Shown one piece after another: positions 9,693 through 17,687 of a DNA stretch of 64,000 nt; the stretch's first letter is position 1, and each line of letters begins with the position of its first letter. The stretch is taken from positions 3,694,501-3,758,500 of the forward strand of contig NZ_CP152019.1 in NCBI RefSeq assembly GCF_038622445.1, given 5' to 3'. Both the position numbers and the translations under genes were made by a program. The DNA is from Sporosarcina sp. FSL K6-1522 (GTDB lineage: Bacteria; Bacillota; Bacilli; Bacillales_A; Planococcaceae). The notes below the pieces were generated by a model that was not told where the DNA came from, ran no database searches, and was given only the letters and a program-made list of their open reading frames with translations.

Positions 9693-9995
9693 TTATCCTG
9701 TAAAGTCGACAAATGACCCTTTATAAGGATGCACCGTCTTCTTTTCCTCTTCTTTTTGTCGCCGTTCCTGTTCCTCTGCTAACTGCTGTTCTTTACGCTG
9801 TTCACCATCAGCATCTAGTGCTGCATACTTCTCCGACTCCAAAACGGTTTCCCTATTTTTCAACATTTGCTTTTCTGTGAGATTATTGGCAAGGTCTTGG
9901 CTCAATTGGGATTGTTGTTGTTTTTGTTCAGCAATTTTCCCTGCATCAAATGTTTTTGGTATCGCGATTTGCAACTCAATGGCTTTTAAACTCAT
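9693..9995 (-). CDS. Conserved small protein between sigD and the SwrB-like gene, function unknown
   Basis: 100 residues, soluble, very rich in Gln, Glu and Lys. It has a short N-terminal motif (MSLKAIELQIAIPKTFDAGKI), a central alpha-helical, coiled-coil-like region (about 23-88) and a conserved-looking C-terminal tail HPYKGSFVDFTG. The ATG overlaps the sigD stop by 4 bases, so it is translationally coupled to sigD, and the SwrB-like gene follows 5 bp later. I do not recognise a named family. The position suggests a motility-linked role, which is inference. Confidence 0.75.
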   Translation of the reverse strand: MSLKAIELQIAIPKTFDAGKIAEQKQQQSQLSQDLANNLTEKQMLKNRETVLESEKYAALDADGEQRKEQQLAEEQERRQKEEEKKTVHPYKGSFVDFTG

Positions 9996-10774
9996 AATAT
10001 CCCTCCATCAATGATTTCAGGTGATAATAGTTTACGCAACTTAAACAAAGCCTTGGAATGAATTTGTGAAATGCGCGAAGTGGATAGGCTCAAAATCTCG
10101 CCAATCTCTGTCAACGTCATTTCCTCCGTATAGAACAGATCTAAAACAATTTGCTCGTTTTTATTTAATTCTTTAATGGTCGCCGCTAAATCACTAATCA
10201 GTTCGCTCATCATAGCCGTTTGCTCAGGGGACTTTGACCTTTCATCCTTCAGCACAAAGGATGCTTTTCCCTCGTCATCATCTTCGTTGATTTTCTCATC
10301 AATGGAGAGTACATTGGAAAAATAATGTTCATGGACTGTCTGATACACTTCATCGACAGTCATGCCCATATGATTAGCAATTTCTTCTGGAGTTGCGGAG
10401 CGCAATAATTTTTGTTCCAGTCGGATGATTTCCTCGTCCATTTTTTTCGATTTTTCTCTTGATGAACGCGGCAGCCAGTCCTCTTTTCTTAGACCATCGA
10501 TAATTGTCCCACGGATTCGAAAAGAAGCATACGTATCAAATTTCAAATCCCTGCTCGGGTCAAATTTTGTCAAAGCATCAAAAAGTCCTTGTAAGCCCAA
10601 ACTCATGATATCATCTCGTGACACGTTTCGAGGGAGCCCCGAACTAATACGTTGCACATGATAAGTGACGAGTGGCGTGTATCTCCGGACAAGTACGTCC
10701 CCAGCATCAGGGTCACGGTCCTTTATCCACGAATTCCAACACGTCTCTTCTTCTGTCAATTCCTGTTTCGACAT
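9992..10774 (-). CDS. sigD: Motility sigma factor SigD/FliA (RNA polymerase sigma-28)
   Basis: Directs transcription of flagellin, autolysin and chemoreceptor genes. From the chosen ATG at 10774 the protein has 260 residues. Region 2 includes PLVTYHVQRISSGLPRNVSRDD and FDPSRDLKFDTYASFRIRGTIIDGLRKEDWLPRS; region 3 follows; region 4 ends in LTEIGEILSLSTSRISQIHSKALFKL. The upstream in-frame ATG at 10837 is rejected: it lies before the likely transcription start, while AGGGG is well placed before 10774, and the N-terminus then matches family length. A terminator and an extended -10 promoter separate it from cheD. Confidence 0.95.
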   Translation of the reverse strand: MSKQELTEEETCWNSWIKDRDPDAGDVLVRRYTPLVTYHVQRISSGLPRNVSRDDIMSLGLQGLFDALTKFDPSRDLKFDTYASFRIRGTIIDGLRKEDWLPRSSREKSKKMDEEIIRLEQKLLRSATPEEIANHMGMTVDEVYQTVHEHYFSNVLSIDEKINEDDDEGKASFVLKDERSKSPEQTAMMSELISDLAATIKELNKNEQIVLDLFYTEEMTLTEIGEILSLSTSRISQIHSKALFKLRKLLSPEIIDGGIL

Positions 10775-10817
10775 CGAATCCCCTGCCTTCCATGCTGATT
10801 CCGTCATAATTACTATT

Positions 10818-10826
10818 ATTATAGCA
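10818..10826 (-). promoter_or_regulatory. Extended -10 promoter candidate for sigD
   Basis: The minus strand carries TGCTATAAT (10818-10826), a perfect extended -10. It is directly downstream of the cheD terminator and about 44 bases before the chosen sigD start. The -35 region falls in the terminator tail and is poor (CGCCTT-like), which extended -10 promoters can tolerate. Confidence 0.5.
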
Positions 10827-10837
10827 AACTCGCACAT

Positions 10838-10866
10838 AAAAAGGCGACTGAGTCATTCAGTCGCCC
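10838..10866 (-). terminator. Intrinsic terminator between cheD and sigD
   Basis: In minus-strand RNA 9-bp arms GGCGACTGA / TCAGTCGCC (10857-10865, 10843-10851) with a 5-nt loop are followed by five U. It lies 44 bases past the cheD stop inside what is one long operon in B. subtilis. Confidence 0.85.
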
Positions 10867-10909
10867 CTTTTCACCTACTACGTTCTGACACATCTGAATG
10901 CATACAAAA

Positions 10910-11404
10910 CTAGATTCCTGTTGTCCCCTTATTAACTGTCCGGATATGCAAAACCGATGTTGCGGGGTCAAATTCAATCGTCCGCCCACTTGAACCGCCC
11001 GTGTCCTCCGCGATCAATGGGATTGATAAACGTTTCAATTCTTTTTTAACAGCCTCGACATTCCGGGGGCCTATTCGAATCGTATCATTTGAACCAAACT
11101 GAAACATTTGTGAACCACCCGCAATTTTAGCCTTTAGCGACATCGGTCGAACACCTTCTGCTTTCAGTAGCTCCATCAATGCATAAATACCGGTATCTGC
11201 AAACTTGGCAACATTTATACGATCCGATTTTCCAAGACTGGAATCCGGCAGCATAATATGCAGTAAACCTGCGATTTTTTTTATTTCATCATAAAGCACT
11301 ACGCCGACACATGAACCGAGACCTGATGTACGAATTGTATTCGGTGTACTGACCACATTCATATCTGCAATTCCGACACGCACAACCTTCGCTAGCGTAT
11401 TCAT
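10910..11404 (-). CDS. cheD: Chemoreceptor glutamine deamidase CheD
   Basis: Deamidates receptor glutamines and, in the B. subtilis scheme, binds CheC to adjust CheY-P dephosphorylation. The 164-residue protein has the catalytic Cys motif TSGLGSCVGVVLYD (Cys near residue 32), a downstream His in LLHIMLPDS and a Thr-containing SGRTIEFDP. cheC ends immediately before its ATG (TGAAATG). Length is usual for the family. It is the last gene before the terminator that separates sigD. Confidence 0.96.
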   Translation of the reverse strand: MNTLAKVVRVGIADMNVVSTPNTIRTSGLGSCVGVVLYDEIKKIAGLLHIMLPDSSLGKSDRINVAKFADTGIYALMELLKAEGVRPMSLKAKIAGGSQMFQFGSNDTIRIGPRNVEAVKKELKRLSIPLIAEDTGGSSGRTIEFDPATSVLHIRTVNKGTTGI

Positions 11405-11405
11405 T

Positions 11406-12041
11406 TCACAGCACGCCCAATGAACGGAATATTGTTAGATAGGAAGGAGGATCTGGCAGTAGGAAAAAATGTCCGTCTACATTCGAAATCCCCTCTTCTC
11501 CCTCTTCACGTATCTGCGTGTCAATGACAATCACTTCATCACTATAATGAGAGATTTCAATAAGTCCGAAACTCACGATTGCCCCAACCATATCCACACT
11601 TAATGAAGGAACTGTTGGATAGATTTTCAAACCGGTGAAATCAGACAGCGCTGATAAGTACGAACCGGAAAGAATATTACCAACTTCCTGCATTGCAGAA
11701 ACGCCCATTTCTGGCAGGGTAGGAGAGTTGAAGTCAAACGACCCATCCCCTGTCAACCTTTGAATAAAGTGATTTGCAGAATCCAATGGGAGAACAAAAA
11801 ACATACTGCCGGACAAATCGCCTTCAATACGAAGAAAGATCCCCGCAACAATTTTTTCAGAGCCACCTGCAAGTTCAAACATATCATCAAACGACACCAG
11901 TTCAACCTTTGGCACATACATATCAATTTTACGTCCTAGTAATTGCGACATCGATGTTGCTGCATGCGCCGCACCAATATTACCGATTTCCTTCAGCACA
12001 TCCAAATGCATATCCGTTATTGGGTGATTATCAGAGTTCAT
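11406..12041 (-). CDS. cheC: CheY-P phosphatase CheC
   Basis: Dephosphorylates CheY-P and interacts with CheD in the adaptation system. The 211-residue protein contains two copies of the phosphatase motif E-x2-N: LKEIGNIGAAHAATSMSQLL near residue 15 and MQEVGNILSGSYLSALSDFTG in the middle, the arrangement of active two-site CheC. The start ATG overlaps the cheW stop by 11 bases. Together with cheD and fliY it marks a B. subtilis-type three-part adaptation system. Confidence 0.96.
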   Translation of the reverse strand: MNSDNHPITDMHLDVLKEIGNIGAAHAATSMSQLLGRKIDMYVPKVELVSFDDMFELAGGSEKIVAGIFLRIEGDLSGSMFFVLPLDSANHFIQRLTGDGSFDFNSPTLPEMGVSAMQEVGNILSGSYLSALSDFTGLKIYPTVPSLSVDMVGAIVSFGLIEISHYSDEVIVIDTQIREEGEEGISNVDGHFFLLPDPPSYLTIFRSLGVL

Positions 12042-12498
12042 CCGTCGTCACCCGCTTTACGGGCTGAAGCACTTTATCAAGATTCAGCATTACTAGTAAT
12101 CGTTTGTCAACTTTAGCAATTCCAGAAATAAATTCAGATTCTACTGTACCGACTACTTCCGGCTGCGCTTCAATCGCGTCAAGCGAAATATCGAGTACAT
12201 CATTTGCCGCATCGACAATTAAACCGACATCGAATTCTTCAAGCGTGACAATAATGATACGTGTGCTGTCATCGATTTCTTTCGATTCCAGGCCAAATCG
12301 CTCACGTAATGAAACGATTGGTGTCACAACGCCTCTTAGATTGATAACCCCTTTGACATAAGGGGGAGTCTTTGGGACACGGGTAATCGAAAGTGATTTT
12401 TCAATCGACTGGACAACATCCACAGCGATTGCGTATTCCTTCTCCATCAATTGGAAAACAATGACTTTCATTTCTTTTTGCTCTAGTAGTTCAGTCAC
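12031..12498 (-). CDS. cheW: Chemotaxis coupling protein CheW
   Basis: Links chemoreceptors to the CheA kinase in polar arrays. The 155-residue protein is a single CheW-like SH3-type domain: VIVFQLMEKEYAIAVDVVQSIEK, the conserved PYVKGVINLRGVVTPIVSLRERFGL, and VDAANDVLDI. The start is GTG with GGTGGGAG upstream. It lies between cheA (16-bp gap) and cheC (overlap), so the signalling complex is made from consecutive cistrons. Confidence 0.97.
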   Translation of the reverse strand: MTELLEQKEMKVIVFQLMEKEYAIAVDVVQSIEKSLSITRVPKTPPYVKGVINLRGVVTPIVSLRERFGLESKEIDDSTRIIIVTLEEFDVGLIVDAANDVLDISLDAIEAQPEVVGTVESEFISGIAKVDKRLLVMLNLDKVLQPVKRVTTDEL

Positions 12499-12514
12499 GA
12501 TTTTTCACTCCCAC

Positions 12515-14551
12515 CTATTTAATCAATGCATTACAATCAACAATGAGTGCAACTTGTCCATTCCCTAGAATCGTTGCACCTGAAATTGCAAATACACTCT
12601 GTAAGTAGTTGCCGAGTGATTTAAGCACAATCTCCTGCTGACCGATGAATGAATCCACGACTAACCCTGCTAACTTTTCACCTTTTCGAACGATAACGAC
12701 TGATTGGAAGCCATCAGATGCATTTTCTTCCACATCCATCTCGAATATTTCTTTCAAGTAAACGAGCGGTACGATATTGCCACGGAAATCAATAACTTTC
12801 TGATTATGTGCATTTAAAATATCCGAAGTTTGGATAATCGCCGTTTCAATAATAGACGACAAAGGAACCGCATAGACTTCACGATCCAGTTCCACTAGCA
12901 TGACTGAAATGATCGACAGCGTCAGTGGGAGTTGAACTTGGAATAATGAGCCTTGTCCTTCTGTTGAATCAATTGAAATATAGCCACCCAATGATTCAAT
13001 CGTATTTTTTACAACATCCAGACCGACGCCACGTCCAGATACATCCGAAATTTTCTCTGCTGTCGAAAAGCCAGATGCAAGAATCAATTCGGCTACTTGA
13101 CGATCCGTCATCGCTTCTGCTGCTTCTTCCATCACTAAACCGTTCGCAATTGCTTTTGCAAGCACACGCTCACGATTGACACCCGCACCATCATCTTCAA
13201 GTTCGATAAAGACGTGATTTCCTGAATGATAAGCACGAAGCGTTACCGTACCTTCCTCAGGCTTGCCTTTTGCAAGTCGTTCTGCCGGACTTTCTACACC
13301 ATGATCAAGTGCATTACGGATTAAGTGAACAAGCGGATCGCCGATTTCATCAATAACCGTCCGATCCAGCTCAGTTTCAGCACCGACAATTTCAAGATTA
13401 ATTTTCTTGTCAAGTTCACGCGCAAGCTGTCTGACCATTTTCGGGAAGCGATTGAATACCGTTTCAACTGGAATCATGCGCATATTCAAAATAATATTTT
13501 GCAAGTCACCAGATACTCGCGTCATTCGTTCAACCGTTTCATTCAACTCAGGATTATGCAACTCGCTGGCAATCGATTGCAGTCGCCCGCGGTCAATAAC
13601 AAGCTCTTCAAATAGATTCATCAGCACATCCAGTCGTTCGATATTGACACGAATCGTTTTACTACCTGATTGAGCCGCAGCAGATCGTTTCCCTTTTTGG
13701 GCAGCCGGCTCTTTTTTCGCAATGACAGGCATTGGAGGAGCAACAACATCTTCCTCTTCCACTTCATTCGCGCCGTTAGTCGTATGCAATGCATCCACTT
13801 GAATCGGTGCCACAATCACATTGTCTACTTCAGAGACTTTCATAATTTTTGCTTTCAATGTTTCTGCATCGTCTTTTGTAATCAATGCTACCGAAAATTG
13901 CTCATCGAAGTTTTCATTTTCTAACTGCTCCACACTCGGTTCAGATTTAATAATCTCACCCGATTTTTCAAGTACTTCAAAGACCATAAACACACGTACA
14001 GCCTTCAACAAGCAATCTTCACGCAACTGAACCGCGATCTCAAAAGCTTGGAATCCTTGCTCAAAAGATTGTGCAATCACAGTCTTTTCGAAATCGTCAA
14101 AGTGCAAATTCGTACTTACTTCTTCTACGACAGTCGCCGCAACTTCAGCTGCTGGTGCTGCAACTGCTGATTCACCCGCCTCAATTCGGTTGAGCGATTC
14201 AACTAGTTCTCGTACATCTTTTTTCCCTGTTCCACCATCGGCAATATCCATCACCATTTCTTCAAGATAATCAGCGGCTTGAAAAACAACATCTAATATT
14301 TCAGTTGTCACACGAATCTTCGCGTTTCGAATCGCATCTAACACATTTTCCATCTTGTGTGTCAAGTCTGCGATATCTTCATAGCCCATTGTTGCTGACA
14401 TACCTTTCAACGTATGAGCAGAACGGAAAATTTCATTGACAATCGCAAGATCTTCCGGGTTTTTTTCAAGTTCCAATAGATGCTCGTTACATGATTGGAG
14501 ATGCTCCTTACTTTCATCAATAAACATTTCCAAATATTGATTGGTATCCAT
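12515..14551 (-). CDS. cheA: Chemotaxis histidine kinase CheA
   Basis: Autophosphorylates in response to receptors and passes phosphate to CheY and CheB. The 678-residue protein has P1 HPt with His46 (FRSAHTLKGMSATMGY), a P2-like response-regulator-binding region (about 160-250), a Lys/Ala-rich linker near 280-295 and P3 dimerisation (IRVNIERLDVLMNLFEELVIDR). P4 ATPase contains the N box (LIRNALDHGVE), G1 (LEDDGAGVNRE) and G2 (GRGVGLDVVKN), and P5 CheW-like ends in ILGNGQVALIVD. All catalytic features are present, so it should be active. Confidence 0.97.
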   Translation of the reverse strand: MDTNQYLEMFIDESKEHLQSCNEHLLELEKNPEDLAIVNEIFRSAHTLKGMSATMGYEDIADLTHKMENVLDAIRNAKIRVTTEILDVVFQAADYLEEMVMDIADGGTGKKDVRELVESLNRIEAGESAVAAPAAEVAATVVEEVSTNLHFDDFEKTVIAQSFEQGFQAFEIAVQLREDCLLKAVRVFMVFEVLEKSGEIIKSEPSVEQLENENFDEQFSVALITKDDAETLKAKIMKVSEVDNVIVAPIQVDALHTTNGANEVEEEDVVAPPMPVIAKKEPAAQKGKRSAAAQSGSKTIRVNIERLDVLMNLFEELVIDRGRLQSIASELHNPELNETVERMTRVSGDLQNIILNMRMIPVETVFNRFPKMVRQLARELDKKINLEIVGAETELDRTVIDEIGDPLVHLIRNALDHGVESPAERLAKGKPEEGTVTLRAYHSGNHVFIELEDDGAGVNRERVLAKAIANGLVMEEAAEAMTDRQVAELILASGFSTAEKISDVSGRGVGLDVVKNTIESLGGYISIDSTEGQGSLFQVQLPLTLSIISVMLVELDREVYAVPLSSIIETAIIQTSDILNAHNQKVIDFRGNIVPLVYLKEIFEMDVEENASDGFQSVVIVRKGEKLAGLVVDSFIGQQEIVLKSLGNYLQSVFAISGATILGNGQVALIVDCNALIK

Positions 14552-14562
14552 CGTTAAGCCCC

Positions 14563-15720
14563 CTAAGCCTTTAAGATTTCCATTATCGCTCCTGATATAT
14601 CGTGAACGTCCACTACTTCGTCAGCAAGACCTGCTTCTTGAACCGCTTTCGGCATACCGTAGACAACGGATGTTTTGGCAGATTCTGCAATCGTAACGGT
14701 CTTGCCGTTTTTTCTAAGAAGTTCCATACCTGCCTTGCCGTCATAACCCATCCCTGTCATAATCACCGACAGATAGTTTAATTCTGGACTTTCAGCAGCC
14801 GACTCTAGTAATACGTCAACAGACGGTCTATGTCCCATTCTAGGAGCTTCGACCGAGTCTAATCGCACATAATGATTCATGCCTGTTTTGCTGAATTTCA
14901 AGTGCTTTCCTCCTGGTGCGATATAAGCCGTTCCATTTACGAGTAGTTCACCATCTTCTGCCTCTTTTACAGTAATTTCACTTAGACCATTTAACCTATC
15001 CGCCAGTGATTTTGTAAACCCTGCTGGCATATGCTGTACAACTAGAATTGGTGCACCTATCGTAGCTGGTAATCGAGTTAATACCTCTTGTAGTGCTCGA
15101 GGCCCACCTGTTGATGTACCTATTATAACAAAAGTCTTACCCGTTTTGGAAATCTTACTCTTTATTGGGGTAAACTTTTGACGCAACTCTTCATGACGAA
15201 GCCCGCCACCGGTCTCTTTTTTCACAAAAAGCTCATTTCGTACAGGAACAATCGGTTTGGCTACCGCTCTGCCAGTCATTTTTCTTGTCAGCGTAGAAAT
15301 ATGTACACCTGAAGCAGCAGCAACCTTCGTCAATATTTCCTCTTTCACTTCGTGAAGGTTTAACGATATTGCACCACCTGGCTTTGCCACAAAATCAACC
15401 GCACCATACTCCATCGCTAGCATCGTATTGGCTGTCCCAATCTTCGTTGTACTCGACAACATGACTACTGGTACTGGGTGTTTTTCCATAATTTCTTTCA
15501 ATGCTTCAAGACCGTTCATAAGCGGCATTTCAATATCCATGGTCACAACATCTGGTTTCAATGTCTTTACTTTTTCAATCGCTTCTTTGCCATTACGCGC
15601 CGTACCGACCACATCAATTTCGGGATGATCTGCTAGAAAATCTGCTATCAGTTTGCGCATGAACGCCGAATCATCAACAACAAGCGCTTTTTTTCGGTTG
15701 CCTAAATTCAATTCATCCAC
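14563..15720 (-). CDS. cheB: Chemotaxis response regulator protein-glutamate methylesterase CheB
   Basis: Demethylates and deamidates chemoreceptors when phosphorylated by CheA. The 385-residue protein has an N-terminal receiver domain with phospho-acceptor Asp62 (VVTMDIEMPLMNG) and a C-terminal esterase with the Ser-His-Asp set in GTSTGGPRAL, VVQHMPAGFT and IMTGMGYDG. The start is unusual: GTG at 15720, overlapping the flhG stop, with AAAGGG only one base upstream. A TTG three codons later would be better spaced, so the exact start is uncertain. Confidence 0.95.
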   Translation of the reverse strand: MDELNLGNRKKALVVDDSAFMRKLIADFLADHPEIDVVGTARNGKEAIEKVKTLKPDVVTMDIEMPLMNGLEALKEIMEKHPVPVVMLSSTTKIGTANTMLAMEYGAVDFVAKPGGAISLNLHEVKEEILTKVAAASGVHISTLTRKMTGRAVAKPIVPVRNELFVKKETGGGLRHEELRQKFTPIKSKISKTGKTFVIIGTSTGGPRALQEVLTRLPATIGAPILVVQHMPAGFTKSLADRLNGLSEITVKEAEDGELLVNGTAYIAPGGKHLKFSKTGMNHYVRLDSVEAPRMGHRPSVDVLLESAAESPELNYLSVIMTGMGYDGKAGMELLRKNGKTVTIAESAKTSVVYGMPKAVQEAGLADEVVDVHDISGAIMEILKA

Positions 15721-16579
15721 GCCCTTTCGTAAACATCATTCTCAATTTCCCAAGAAATCCTTCCCTTTTCTCCTGACTCGCCTCGCCCTTTACATCTGCA
15801 AAAGAATTTGCAATGGCTAACATTCGCCTTGAAACAGGAGCATTAGGATATTCCAATACAAACGGTCTTTGCCCAACAACCGCTTTATGGACTACTGGGT
15901 CTTCCGGAAGAACCCCGAGCACTGTTGTTTCCTTCTGCAAAAACTTTTGCATCGCAAACTGAAGCCTTGTCACGGCATCTTCGCCATCTTCGTTTTTAAA
16001 CACACGGTTGCTCACAATATGAAATTTCTTATTAGGATCCTGTAAACAAATAAATTTCATCATCGAGTAAGCATCTGTAATAGACGTTGGCTCTGTCGTA
16101 GAAATGACAATTACTTCATCTACTGCGATAATCAATTCAATCGAACGCTGAGTCGCCCCAGCCCCCATATCAAATAGGATAAAATCATATTCTTTCTGCA
16201 AGTATTCGAACGCACCGAGTAGCCGCTCAAACATCAGCTCCGACCATTCCAATACCGTATCTAAGCCAGAACCACCAGAAATAAAAGCCAATCCTTCTGG
16301 CGTATCATTAATGACCTCGCTAACCTCTCTCGTACCCATCAAATAATCTTTTAAACTATAAGGAGAGGACATGCCCAAAAGGATATGCACATTGCCCATC
16401 CCAATATCCATGTCCACAATGATTACTTTTTTACCTTGCAAACAGAGTGCATGCGCAAAATTTGTTGAAAAGTTGGATTTTCCAACACCGCCTTTGCCAC
16501 TCACAATCGCAATCGATCTTGCCAATTCACCTTGGGACTTCAGCATCTTGAGACGAAGTGTTTCAGCTTGATCACGCAT
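15713..16579 (-). CDS. flhG: Flagellar number regulator, MinD-like ATPase FlhG
   Basis: ParA/MinD-type ATPase that works with FlhF to set flagellar placement and number. From the second in-frame ATG (16579) it has 288 residues. The deviant Walker A is IAIVSGKGGVGKSNFSTNFA, the Walker A' IIVDMDIGMGN and Walker B ILFDMGAGA; a C-terminal amphipathic tail follows (LGKLRMMFTKGRG). The N-terminal DQAxxLRxKM motif, known to stimulate FlhF GTPase, begins just after this ATG, and AAAGGA is 8 nt upstream. This favours it over the ATG at 16588. It overlaps flhF. Confidence 0.95.
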   Translation of the reverse strand: MRDQAETLRLKMLKSQGELARSIAIVSGKGGVGKSNFSTNFAHALCLQGKKVIIVDMDIGMGNVHILLGMSSPYSLKDYLMGTREVSEVINDTPEGLAFISGGSGLDTVLEWSELMFERLLGAFEYLQKEYDFILFDMGAGATQRSIELIIAVDEVIVISTTEPTSITDAYSMMKFICLQDPNKKFHIVSNRVFKNEDGEDAVTRLQFAMQKFLQKETTVLGVLPEDPVVHKAVVGQRPFVLEYPNAPVSRRMLAIANSFADVKGEASQEKREGFLGKLRMMFTKGRG

Positions 16580-17687
16580 CGGCAACATCCTTTAACAAAA
16601 GCTGAACAAGCACTTCATAATCCGCTTCTGTGATGTCTTCCGGCACTTCCTGACCGTCCGTATAATAAGCCGTCCCAATTTGATACTGTCTCATCAAGTT
16701 AAACATCGCCCCAATCGATTCGGTTTCATCCATTTTTGTAAAGATGAATTTTTCAATCGGAAAGAGCTTAAACTGCTCAATAATCGTCTTCATATCCTCT
16801 TCTTTTGACGTCAAAGAAAGAACAAGATACGACTCCATCTCTAATGTAAAATCAATCAGCCGCGTTAAATCTTCTACAAATTTCGCTTCTTTGTAATTTC
16901 TCCCTGCTGTATCAATAAAAATCAAATCACGATCTGCTAGTTTCTCAATCGCTAATGCAAAATCTTTGCTATTATAAGCTACTTCCACTGGTGCTTGTAA
17001 TAAATTCGCATAGGTACGAAGTTGCTCGATAGCAGCAATTCGATACGTATCAGTGGTAATGAATCCAATTTTCCTCTTCTTTTCAAGAAGTGCACGCGCG
17101 GCAATTTTGGCAATAGTCGTTGTTTTTCCAACGCCTGTCGGACCGAGAACGTTGATGTATTTTTTGTCGAAAGAAATGCCACCAAACGGTAAATCTTTGA
17201 GACTTGTTTGCAAAATTTCTTTTACAGCCTCTAGCTGTTCACCCAGCGTGAAATCTCTTTTTTCAGACTTCATCCGACTAAATAAAGCCTCACCTAGCTG
17301 TGCAACATACTCGCTAGATAGTCCTTGTTTCTCCAGATGGATCAATAGAGGTTTTAATTCATCCGGTAGTTGAGCATGTGTCACCGTTTGTTGCATACTT
17401 TTCAGCATTTTTTTCATTTCAATCATTTCTTGTTGCAATTCTGTAGATACTACCTGATTTGGCTGTCGAAGAGGTGGCAGGGCCGGTTCATAGACCGGCT
17501 CTGGCGCCTTGAAAGTCGGTTCGTCAAAACCTGCAACAACCTCGACGGATTTCTTTTTAAACAGCCCAAGAAAACCTTTTGTATTAACAACAGTCGAACT
17601 AAGAATGATGGCATCATCCCCAAAATCCGCACGTACTTTTTTCATAGCTTCGACCATCGTCGTAGCCGAATATTTTTTCATCTTCAT
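16572..17687 (-). CDS. flhF: SRP-like GTPase FlhF
   Basis: Third SRP-type GTPase, recruiting early flagellar parts to the assembly site. The 371-residue protein has a basic N-terminal B domain, a linker (about 60-150) and an NG domain: P-loop [39 protein letters not shown] and FTKMDETESIGA. The start ATG overlaps the flhA stop (TAATG), and the next gene is flhG, its activator. Length is typical. Confidence 0.97.
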   Translation of the reverse strand: MKMKKYSATTMVEAMKKVRADFGDDAIILSSTVVNTKGFLGLFKKKSVEVVAGFDEPTFKAPEPVYEPALPPLRQPNQVVSTELQQEMIEMKKMLKSMQQTVTHAQLPDELKPLLIHLEKQGLSSEYVAQLGEALFSRMKSEKRDFTLGEQLEAVKEILQTSLKDLPFGGISFDKKYINVLGPTGVGKTTTIAKIAARALLEKKRKIGFITTDTYRIAAIEQLRTYANLLQAPVEVAYNSKDFALAIEKLADRDLIFIDTAGRNYKEAKFVEDLTRLIDFTLEMESYLVLSLTSKEEDMKTIIEQFKLFPIEKFIFTKMDETESIGAMFNLMRQYQIGTAYYTDGQEVPEDITEADYEVLVQLLLKDVADA

